Shown in pieces: positions 52,601 to 59,544 of a stretch of 64,000 nt of DNA. The DNA is from Arthrobacter koreensis (GTDB taxonomy: Bacteria; Actinomycetota; Actinomycetes; Actinomycetales; Micrococcaceae), in NCBI RefSeq assembly GCF_009193255.1, contig NZ_WACG01000006.1:247427-311426 (forward strand), read 5' to 3'. The stretch's first letter is position 1. Every line of letters starts with the position of its first letter. The notes under the pieces were generated by a model. It had not been told where the DNA came from, did no database searches, and saw nothing but the letters and a program-made list of their open reading frames with translations. Position numbers and translations under genes: made by a program.

Positions 52601-52623
52601 AGCAGACTACTCAAGGAGCCCGC

Positions 52624-52983
52624 ATGGCAATCGTCCGCACTATCGCGCAGGTTGAAGAGTCCGAGAAGGACGTGGAACCGCTCGCGCTGCCACTGGCCGA
52701 TCCGCTGGGCGCGGACATCGAAACCAAGACCTACAACCTGTTCTCCACGGATGAGGAGAACATCCATGCAGGGACCTGGGAAACCGCAACGGGCCTGTCC
52801 CGCTGGGACTTTGCCGACGGCGGCGAGGTCATCTACGTGCTCGGCGGCCGCATGACCGTCCAGCGCGACGGCGAAGAGCCGCAGGAAGTTGGCCCGGGAG
52901 ACCTGGCGGTCTTCCCCCAGGGCTGGACCGGCACCTGGAACGTGACCGAGGCGCTGTCCAAGGTCTACGTCATGTACAGCTAG
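52624..52983 (+). CDS. Cupin domain protein (DUF861-like)
   Basis: A 119-residue small beta-barrel of the cupin family. The core is GTWETATGLSRWDFADGGEVIYVLGGRMTVQRDGEEPQEVGPGDLAVFPQGWTGTWNV, with GGE..Y and PQGW motifs of the DUF861 type; metal-binding histidines are missing, so it may bind a ligand rather than catalyse. AAGGAG is just upstream. Likely cotranscribed with the TetR gene and controlled by the palindrome upstream. Confidence 0.83.
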   Translation: MAIVRTIAQVEESEKDVEPLALPLADPLGADIETKTYNLFSTDEENIHAGTWETATGLSRWDFADGGEVIYVLGGRMTVQRDGEEPQEVGPGDLAVFPQGWTGTWNVTEALSKVYVMYS

Positions 52984-53064
52984 GCCGCTTGCGGGCCGGA
53001 GCGGGCGCGGGTCCGTAAAGTTGGGGAGGGCGGCTGCACCCGAGCCGCCCGGGATGGAGACGGA

Positions 53065-53658
53065 ATGGCCCGCGGCAAAGAGCTGAAGAAGCGCGCGATC
53101 CTCACGGCTGCCCTCGAATGCATCTCGAAGAGCGGTTATGAGGCAACCCGGCTGCGGGACGTCAGTGACGCTGCGGGGGTGTCCATCGGCATCATCCAGC
53201 ACTACTTTGGGACCCGCGAACAGCTTCTGGGTGAAGCCCTCGGGCACGCCAGCGGCGAGCTGCTAGAGCACTTCGCCGCCCTCGATGACGCACTGGGCCC
53301 GTGGGACCGGCTGCGCGCGATGATCGGCGTCGTCTGCGGGATGCCCAGCCTGCACGGGCGCGGGCTGCTGTGGCTGGAAATGTCCAGCCTGGCCCGCCGC
53401 CATCCCGAACTGCGCGAACGCCTGGACAGCGTCTACGAACTGTGGGACGGGCACATCCGCGCCGCCGTGCAGCGCGGCGCGGACGACGGCTCGCTCGGCG
53501 TTCGCCCCGGTTCGGTGGACGACCTCACCGCCATCTTCCTGGCTTTCTTCGACGGTTACGAATACGAAATCGCGTCCGCACTGGTTCCCGATGATCCGGC
53601 CGTGCTGGAACGCCGCGCCCTGCTGCTGGCCGAGCGGCTGTTCCGGCCAGTCAGCTGA
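53065..53658 (+). CDS. TetR/AcrR family transcriptional regulator
   Basis: A 197-residue repressor. The N-terminal helix-turn-helix is ILTAALECISKSGYEATRLRDVSDAAGVSIGIIQHYFGTREQLL, as in BetI-like TetR proteins; the ligand-binding part follows with WLEMSSLARRHPELRERL. GGAGA precedes the ATG. It likely binds the palindrome in front of the cupin gene. Its last codons run into a tandem repeat that continues past the stop. Confidence 0.87.
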   Translation: MARGKELKKRAILTAALECISKSGYEATRLRDVSDAAGVSIGIIQHYFGTREQLLGEALGHASGELLEHFAALDDALGPWDRLRAMIGVVCGMPSLHGRGLLWLEMSSLARRHPELRERLDSVYELWDGHIRAAVQRGADDGSLGVRPGSVDDLTAIFLAFFDGYEYEIASALVPDDPAVLERRALLLAERLFRPVS

Positions 53659-53776
53659 GGCGCCGGGTCAGCTGAGGCGGCTCGGCTAGCTGAGCCGGCT
53701 CGGTTAGCTGAGCCGGCCCGGTTAGCTGAGCCGGCCCGGTTAGCTGAGCCGTCCCGGTTAGCTGAGCCGTCCGTGT
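53651..53776. repeat. 18-bp tandem repeat at convergent gene ends
   Basis: About seven head-to-tail copies of an 18-bp unit (consensus TTAGCTGAGCCGGCCCGG); the first is 17 bp and the outer ones more diverged. The array begins at the last codons and stop of the TetR gene and runs into the final codons of the convergent PucR/CdaR-type gene. Each unit carries stops in both directions (TAG/TGA on plus, TAA on minus). Confidence 0.85.
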
Positions 53777-54915
53777 GCTGCCAGCAGCAGCCTCAGGAGG
53801 CCGGCGTCGTCGGGCAGCGTGGGGTTGAGCCCCGTCAGGGCGGTGAACCTGCGCAGCCGGTTGAGGATCGTATTGCGGTGGCAAAACAGCGCCGACGCCG
53901 TCCGGGAGATGCTGCCGCTGGACACGAGGTGGAAAGCGGTCTGCAGCAGATACTCGACGTCCTGCTCCGGCTGGCTGAAGAGTCCCTCGAGCTGCGAGCC
54001 GGCCACGATGCGGAGCTCCTCCGCGAACTGGCCGTCGGGAAGGGCGGGCCACTGGCCTGCGAAGGTGGCTGCGGTGCCGTCATCCGGAACCAGCTTGGCC
54101 AGTCGCGTCGCCAGTTTCCACATCACCGAGAGCTGCTCCATCCCCACCGCAAAGGGCGCGACGCCAACCGGTGCTGCCGCGAGGAGGTTCCGGTGGGCGG
54201 TGGTCAGGGCCGCGTCGTCGAGCAGGGCAAACTCTCCGCCGTCGAGGCTGTGCAGCCGGGTCCGGGGATCGATGGCACGGACCGCGTTCCGAAACTCGTG
54301 CCCGTACCCGGGATGCGCCGCGACCACCAGGTACTTGCCGGTGAGCCGGAGCCCCAGCTGTGCGGCGGCGTGGCTGTGCAGCCCGGGGTCATCCACTGCC
54401 GCAACGAGCAGGCGGCGCAGCACATACGTTTGCTCAATTTCGAGCTCCCGGTTCATGTCCGCCAGTTCGGCAATGTACCCGGCCTGGACGTTGCTGACAT
54501 GGGTCTCGATGGTGTCCCAGACCGAGACGACTTCCTCGGCAAAGGCCGCCTGCGCGGCGGCGGGCACCTGGACGCGCATGGCCCGCCACAGGAACGGAAA
54601 GTCAAGCCGGACCGCCCGGAGCAGCGAATCTAGGGGAACGCCCTGGCGGGCCCGGCGCCGGCCGATGTTCTCGCTCACCGCCTGCAGTCCGCCGGTGTCC
54701 GCGGACCCGGCAAGCACTCCCAGCATGTTCTTCAGGGCCGTGGCGGCTGTCCGGTGCAGGTCCTCACGCGGGATGTTGGACTCGGAGTACCCGGTGAGTG
54801 AACTGAGTTCCTCCACATAGGAATCCGCCAGACCCGGCAGGCCGGCCAGGCACCCTTCGGCTGCCCGGCGGATGACAAGACTCGGTTCGGCACTGCCCTC
54901 AGTATGCATGAGCAC
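53758..54915 (-). CDS. PucR/CdaR-type helix-turn-helix regulator
   Basis: A 385-residue regulator with a GGDEF-like central fold and a C-terminal PucR-type helix-turn-helix: VEYLLQTAFHLVSSGSISRTASALFCHRNTILNRLRRFTALTGLNP. The N-terminal helical part (RREDLHRTAAT-like; GVPLDSLLRAVRLDFPFLWRAM) is typical for CdaR-like proteins. The start is GTG at 54915 or ATG at 54909; neither has a clear ribosome site, so the mRNA may be leaderless. It is divergent from the M20 deacylase gene, a likely target. Its last codons lie in an 18-bp tandem repeat. Confidence 0.85.
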   Translation of the reverse strand: MLMHTEGSAEPSLVIRRAAEGCLAGLPGLADSYVEELSSLTGYSESNIPREDLHRTAATALKNMLGVLAGSADTGGLQAVSENIGRRRARQGVPLDSLLRAVRLDFPFLWRAMRVQVPAAAQAAFAEEVVSVWDTIETHVSNVQAGYIAELADMNRELEIEQTYVLRRLLVAAVDDPGLHSHAAAQLGLRLTGKYLVVAAHPGYGHEFRNAVRAIDPRTRLHSLDGGEFALLDDAALTTAHRNLLAAAPVGVAPFAVGMEQLSVMWKLATRLAKLVPDDGTAATFAGQWPALPDGQFAEELRIVAGSQLEGLFSQPEQDVEYLLQTAFHLVSSGSISRTASALFCHRNTILNRLRRFTALTGLNPTLPDDAGLLRLLLAAHGRLS

Positions 54916-54922
54916 AGTCTAG

Positions 54923-54937
54923 GCCCCATTTTGGGGC
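54923..54937. promoter_or_regulatory. GCCCCA-TTT-TGGGGC inverted repeat
   Basis: A perfect 6-bp inverted repeat with a 3-base centre, just upstream of the PucR-type gene in the divergent region. It could be an operator for that regulator or its own promoter element. Confidence 0.4.
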
Positions 54938-55033
54938 ACAATTTCCCGTGGTCGGCTGGGCAGTTGACGACATGATGGCTTACAGTTGCCTAACACCCGG
55001 CACACCGCATGAACCGATTCGGAGCAACACAAT

Positions 55034-56353
55034 ATGGACTCATCCGCGAACGGAACCCCGGCCGGCACAGCACTGCCCCAGGATGCCCGGGACAGGATTC
55101 TCGCGGCGGTGGACGCCGCCTTCGACAGCCAGCTGCGCTTCACGCAGGAACTGGTCCGTCACCCCTCGCTGCGCACACAGGAGAGCGGCGCCCAGCAACT
55201 GCTCTTTGACGCCATGCAGCAGCGGGGCCTGGAGATGGACCGCTGGGAACTGGATACCGAAGAGCTCTCCGCGCACCCCGGCGCCGGTGCCGTTACCGTT
55301 TCCTACGACGGCGTGGCCAACGTGGTGGGCACGTGGCAGCCGGGCGTTGAGAAGGGACGGTCCCTGATCCTCAACGGGCATGTGGACGTGGTTCCGGAAG
55401 GGCCGAAGTCCCAGTGGACAGCGGATCCGTGGGACTCCTACGTGAAGGACGGCTGGCTTTACGGGCGTGGAAGCGGCGATATGAAAGCCGGACTCGCGGC
55501 GAACCTTTTCGCTTTCGACGCCGTCCGGGCGGCCGGCTATGAACCCGCCGGACGGATCCATTTCCAGTCCGTGGTGGAAGAGGAATGCACCGGCAACGGT
55601 TCCCTCGCGGCCCTGCTGCGCGGCTACACGGCCGACGCCGTCATCATCCCGGAACCGGAAGAGGACATGCTCGTCCGCGCCAACGTCGGCGTCATCTGGT
55701 TCCGGCTGGAGGTGGCCGGTGAACCCACGCACCCCCGCGAGATGCAGACCGGTTTCAACGCCATCGACGCCGCCTATCACGTGGTGGAGCGCGTCCGTTC
55801 CCTGGAAGCCGAGTGGAACACCCAGCGCGGATCGCACCGCTACTTCGAGGACCTCCCCCACCCGATCAACCTCAACATGGGCGGAATCCGCGGCGGGGAC
55901 TGGCCCTCCAGCGTTCCGGCCTGGTGCCACGTAGACCTTCGGGTTGCCCTGTACCCCGGCACGTCCGCGGAGAGCGTCTGGCAGCAGATCACCGGCCTCC
56001 TCGACGGCATCGAGACAGACGGGCAGGGCAACCGCATCCGCGCCACGGCGGTGCGGACGGGATTCTTCTCCGAGGGGTACGTCCTGGAGGAAGGCAGCGA
56101 CGCCGAGAACGTCCTCGCGGATGCGCACCGGAACGTGTTCGGCAGCGACCTGCAGTCCTTCACCACCCCGGGCTACCTGGACGGCCGGGTCTTCACGCTC
56201 TACGGCAACACGCCAACGCTGGTCTACGGGCCGGTCTCCGAGGCCATCCACGGTTACGACGAGAGGGTGGACATCGAATCCGTCCGCCGCATCACCAAGT
56301 CGATTGCGCTGTTCATCGCCGAATGGTGCGGCCTCGAGGACGCCGCGCACTAA
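55034..56353 (+). CDS. ArgE/DapE-type M20 deacylase
   Basis: A 439-residue zinc amidohydrolase of the M20 family. Metal ligands and catalytic residues: LILNGHVDVVPEG (H and D), YGRGSGDMKAGLAA (bridging D), VVEEECTGNG (catalytic and metal glutamates), a later D/E in IPEPEEDM, and a histidine in EAIHGYDER. It should remove an acyl group from an N-acyl amino acid. The N-terminus is longer than in classical ArgE. No arginine genes are nearby; control by the divergent PucR-type regulator suggests a catabolic role. Confidence 0.87.
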   Translation: MDSSANGTPAGTALPQDARDRILAAVDAAFDSQLRFTQELVRHPSLRTQESGAQQLLFDAMQQRGLEMDRWELDTEELSAHPGAGAVTVSYDGVANVVGTWQPGVEKGRSLILNGHVDVVPEGPKSQWTADPWDSYVKDGWLYGRGSGDMKAGLAANLFAFDAVRAAGYEPAGRIHFQSVVEEECTGNGSLAALLRGYTADAVIIPEPEEDMLVRANVGVIWFRLEVAGEPTHPREMQTGFNAIDAAYHVVERVRSLEAEWNTQRGSHRYFEDLPHPINLNMGGIRGGDWPSSVPAWCHVDLRVALYPGTSAESVWQQITGLLDGIETDGQGNRIRATAVRTGFFSEGYVLEEGSDAENVLADAHRNVFGSDLQSFTTPGYLDGRVFTLYGNTPTLVYGPVSEAIHGYDERVDIESVRRITKSIALFIAEWCGLEDAAH

Positions 56354-56410
56354 CCCCCCTCCCGTTTCCCCAGCCCGGCCCCACCCCCATCCCCGATCGC
56401 TCCATCCGCC

Positions 56411-56464
56411 GAGAGGGCAGTTACGGCTCTTTTGCGGGCCGAAACGAGCCGTAACTGGCCTCTC
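56411..56464. repeat. Long hairpin, possible repetitive palindromic element and terminator
   Basis: Two 19-base arms (GAGAGGGCAGTTACGGCTC and its complement with one mismatch) flank a 16-base loop; TCCATCC/GGATGGA outside extend the pairing. It sits between the convergent deacylase and response-regulator genes, so it can end both transcripts. Its size and shape suggest a REP-like element repeated in the genome. Confidence 0.6.
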
Positions 56465-56500
56465 GATGGTGGGATGGATGGGGATCGGGGTTGGCTGGAA

Positions 56501-57145
56501 TCAGGAGCGCAGGTACGCCAGCGTGGCCAGGACCCGGCGGTGCCCGGTGTCCGACGGCGCCAGGCCCAGTTTCGCGAAAATGTTGCCAATGTGCTTGCTC
56601 ACCGCGGTCTCCGAGACCGAGATAGCCTGCGCAATCGCGGTGTTGCCCAGACCTTCCGCGACCAGTCCCAGCACCTCGAACTCCCGGGGTGTCAGGGAGC
56701 GGATGGGGTCCTGGTTCGAACGCCGGCTGAACAGCTGGGCAATAACTTCCGGGTCCATCACCGTGCCGCCGCCGGCAACCCGGCGCAGCGCGTCGACAAA
56801 ATCCCCCACCTTCCCCACCCGCTCCTTGAGCAGGTACCCCACACCCTGGGCGCCGGAACCAAGCAGCCTGGAGGCATACCTGTCCTCCACATAGGCGGAG
56901 AGGACCAGCACGGGGAAATCCGGCACCCTGGACCTCAGCTCCAGCGCAGCTTTCAGCCCCTCGTTGGTAAAAGTGGGAGGCATCCGGACATCCAGCACCG
57001 CGGCGTCGGCGGTGCCTGGCTCGAACACTGCCAGCAGTTCATCCGCGTTGTCCCAGGACCCTGCAACCTCGAATCCTTCCCCCTTCAGCAGCAGCTCCAG
57101 ACCGGCGCGCAACAGGGCATCATCTTCGGCAATCAGAACGCGCAC
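56501..57145 (-). CDS. NarL/LuxR-family response regulator
   Basis: A 214-residue response regulator. Receiver domain: IAEDDALLRAGL, phospho-acceptor D52 in VLDVRMPPT, and a lysine in YLLKERVGK. C-terminal LuxR-type helix-turn-helix: LTPREFEVLGLVAEGLGNTAIAQAISVSETAVSKHIGNIFAKLGL. Its start lies 13 bases inside the end of the sensor kinase gene, so the two are coupled. Divergent ABC transporter genes are the likely target. Confidence 0.9.
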   Translation of the reverse strand: MRVLIAEDDALLRAGLELLLKGEGFEVAGSWDNADELLAVFEPGTADAAVLDVRMPPTFTNEGLKAALELRSRVPDFPVLVLSAYVEDRYASRLLGSGAQGVGYLLKERVGKVGDFVDALRRVAGGGTVMDPEVIAQLFSRRSNQDPIRSLTPREFEVLGLVAEGLGNTAIAQAISVSETAVSKHIGNIFAKLGLAPSDTGHRRVLATLAYLRS

Positions 57146-58644
57146 GGCAGTTCCACTCTCACTTTCGTTGGTCCTCCCTCAGGGCTGCTGAGCACCAGCC
57201 TGCCCCCGAACGCGGCTGCTCGCCGCGCGATTCCGGCCAGTCCGGTGCCCGACCCGCCGTCAACAGTACCGACGTCGACGGCGACCGGGCCTGAGGCGGT
57301 CCCGGCCGCGGTCGCGGTCGCGGTCGCGGTCGCGACGGCTGGCTCGACTCCGGCCTCAGCGTCCGCGGACCCGGCACCAGGAGCGGCCACCGTCCCGGCG
57401 GCAGGCCCGGCGGCGGTCCCGGCACCAGGAGTGGCCATCGTCCCGGCCTCAGCGCCCGCGGGCCGGGCACCAGCGGCTGAACCCGTTCCGGCTCCGGCGC
57501 CCGCCGGGGACACGGCAGCCCCGCCGCGCCCGTCGTCGGTCACTTCAACCACCAGCACATCTTCCCGGGGCGTTGAATCGGTGCGCAGCACCACCTGGAT
57601 CCGGGAGGCACCGGAATGCTTGGCAGCGTTGGTCAGCGCTTCGGCCAGGACAAAATACGCCGCGGATTCAACCGCTGTCGGCGCCCGCAGCAGGCCGTCC
57701 ACGTCCAGGCTGCAGGGAATGGGAGACCTGCTGGTCAGTGCCGAAGCCGCTCCGCCAAGTCCTAGCTCGTCCAGCACGGGCGGATAAATGTCATGCACGG
57801 CCGCACGGAGTCCGGCCAGGGCCTCCGACGCAGCATCCTGCGCCCGCTCAAGAAACGGCACAGCCGCAGCTGGATCCGTCTCGGCGGCACGCTGTGCCAG
57901 CCCCAGCATCATGACCACTCCCACCAGCCGGTTCTGTGCGCCGTCGTGCAGTTCCCGTTCGATCCTCCGCAGCTCGGCGGCATGGGCGGCGAGGGCACTC
58001 GCGCGGGCTGTGGAGAGGTCCTGGATCCGGCGGGAAAGTTCGTCGTAGCGCCGCGGGGAGAGGATCGCGAGTGTTCCCTCGCTGAGCCGGCGGGCCATCC
58101 ACGGCAGCAGCAGCCAGGCTAGGACGGCGTAGGCGACGCCAAGCAGCATGCCCAGGAACGCATTCGGCCAGCTGGTAATGGTGATCGTCATTTCCAGCGG
58201 AGCATCCGCCGGAAACAGCACCCACAACGGAGACAGCAGCAGGTACAGCAACGCTCCGACGGGCAGTGCAATGGCCAGCGCACCCGCCAACAGGGCAAAC
58301 GCAGCATGGAATAGCAGCCAGGACAGATCCCGCTTGGTTTCCGGCGCCGTCACGAGCGATGCAAGCTCCCCAAAGGAATACCGCCCGCGCAGGCGCCGGC
58401 GGTCAAAGGGAATCAATGCCCCCGCAAATCCGGCAGCCCTCCCCTGCGCACGAGCCGCCAGCAGGTCCAGCGTCCCCAGCACGGCGGGAAGCGCGTACAG
58501 GCCAATACCCAGGGACAGGAAGGGCAGCAGCACGATTCCGGCCACCAGAATTCCCAGGGAAGCCAGCCAGTACACGCCCTCGCGCAGCAGGAAGACCGCA
58601 TCCGCGGCGCGGGCCCGCAGGCCGGCTTGGGTTGGCCATCTCAT
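57133..58644 (-). CDS. NarL-type sensor histidine kinase with low-complexity insertion in ATP lid
   Basis: A 503-residue kinase. Four hydrophobic segments occur in the N-terminal half (about 20-52, 108-150, 163-182), with no large external sensor domain. The phospho-acceptor helix is RRIERELHDGAQNRL (H233). The ATPase domain has LTNAAKHSGAS, VTDDGRGG (370-375) and GTGLAGI (466-472). Between these last two motifs lies about 90 residues made almost only of Ala, Gly, Pro, Thr and Val (376-464), where normal family members have 10-20 residues. The insertion stays in frame. Confidence 0.85.
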   Translation of the reverse strand: MRWPTQAGLRARAADAVFLLREGVYWLASLGILVAGIVLLPFLSLGIGLYALPAVLGTLDLLAARAQGRAAGFAGALIPFDRRRLRGRYSFGELASLVTAPETKRDLSWLLFHAAFALLAGALAIALPVGALLYLLLSPLWVLFPADAPLEMTITITSWPNAFLGMLLGVAYAVLAWLLLPWMARRLSEGTLAILSPRRYDELSRRIQDLSTARASALAAHAAELRRIERELHDGAQNRLVGVVMMLGLAQRAAETDPAAAVPFLERAQDAASEALAGLRAAVHDIYPPVLDELGLGGAASALTSRSPIPCSLDVDGLLRAPTAVESAAYFVLAEALTNAAKHSGASRIQVVLRTDSTPREDVLVVEVTDDGRGGAAVSPAGAGAGTGSAAGARPAGAEAGTMATPGAGTAAGPAAGTVAAPGAGSADAEAGVEPAVATATATATAAGTASGPVAVDVGTVDGGSGTGLAGIARRAAAFGGRLVLSSPEGGPTKVRVELPCAF

Positions 58645-58787
58645 TTGCTCGATTATGCCGGAGCATCCGGTGCCTGTCGGTATAGCCAGCTACACCATGA
58701 ACTGGGCTGCTGGCTGTATCGGAACCGAATCCTCCGCTGCGTAGCGTCGAAACCAGTTATCCAGCCACCGTTCAAAGGACACCGCCC

Positions 58788-59543
58788 ATGTACTCCGACT
58801 CGACCCAATTCAACGGTCCGGCAGCCCTTGAGCTGACCGGCGTCTCCAAAAGCTACCGCTCAGGCAGCACCGCCGTCGCGGCCCTCCGCGGCGTATCGCT
58901 GGCGGTGCCGGCCGGTACCTTCACCGCAGTAATGGGCCCGTCCGGGTCCGGCAAGAGCACGCTGCTGCAGGCCGCGGCAGGCCTGGATGTGCCCGACGCC
59001 GGTCAGGTGCGGTTGGGCGGCACGGAGATATCCCGGCTGCGGGGCAAGACGCTCACGCGGTTCCGGCGGGACCATGTGGGCTTCGTTTTCCAGTCCTACA
59101 ACCTGCTGCCGCAGCTCTCGGTGACGGCCAACGTGACGCTGCCGCTGCTGTTGGCCGGACGCGGAACGGACAGTGCCTGGCTGGCGTACGTGCTCGACGC
59201 CGTCGGGCTGGACGGCCTGGACGAGCGTAAACCGCAGGAGCTCTCCGGCGGACAGCAGCAGCGGGCCGCGATAGCCCGGGCCCTGATCACCCGCCCGGAC
59301 GTGGTCTTCGCCGATGAACCGACCGGTGCCCTGGATTCAGGCACAGCCCGGCAGGTCCTGGAGCTGCTGCGGCACACCGTCACCGCCCTCAACCAGACCG
59401 TGGTGATGGTGACCCATGACCCGGTGGCAGCCAGCTACGCGGACACCGTGGTGTTCCTCGCCGACGGACGCATTGACGGCAGCATGGACGGCGCCTCCGC
59501 CCGGGACGTCAGCGACCGCCTCGCCTATCTCGGAAGGAACTGA
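58788..59543 (+). CDS. ABC transporter ATP-binding protein (MacB/LolD type)
   Basis: A 251-residue ATPase: Walker A GPSGSGKST, Q-loop VFQSYNLLPQ, signature LSGGQQQR, Walker B VVFADEPTGALD, H-loop VTHDP. The TGALDS pattern marks the MacB/LolD/BceA class that works with FtsX-type permeases. It is transcribed away from the two-component genes, 143 bases from the kinase start, and is followed by its permease one base after the stop. Confidence 0.9.
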   Translation: MYSDSTQFNGPAALELTGVSKSYRSGSTAVAALRGVSLAVPAGTFTAVMGPSGSGKSTLLQAAAGLDVPDAGQVRLGGTEISRLRGKTLTRFRRDHVGFVFQSYNLLPQLSVTANVTLPLLLAGRGTDSAWLAYVLDAVGLDGLDERKPQELSGGQQQRAAIARALITRPDVVFADEPTGALDSGTARQVLELLRHTVTALNQTVVMVTHDPVAASYADTVVFLADGRIDGSMDGASARDVSDRLAYLGRN

Positions 59544-59544
59544 C

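Noticed and set aside
53651..54052. Minus-strand frame with six-residue repeats of the type PAQLTG
   Set aside because: The repeat peptide comes from the 18-bp tandem repeat read in a frame without stops; the rest is antisense-frame noise of the PucR-type gene.
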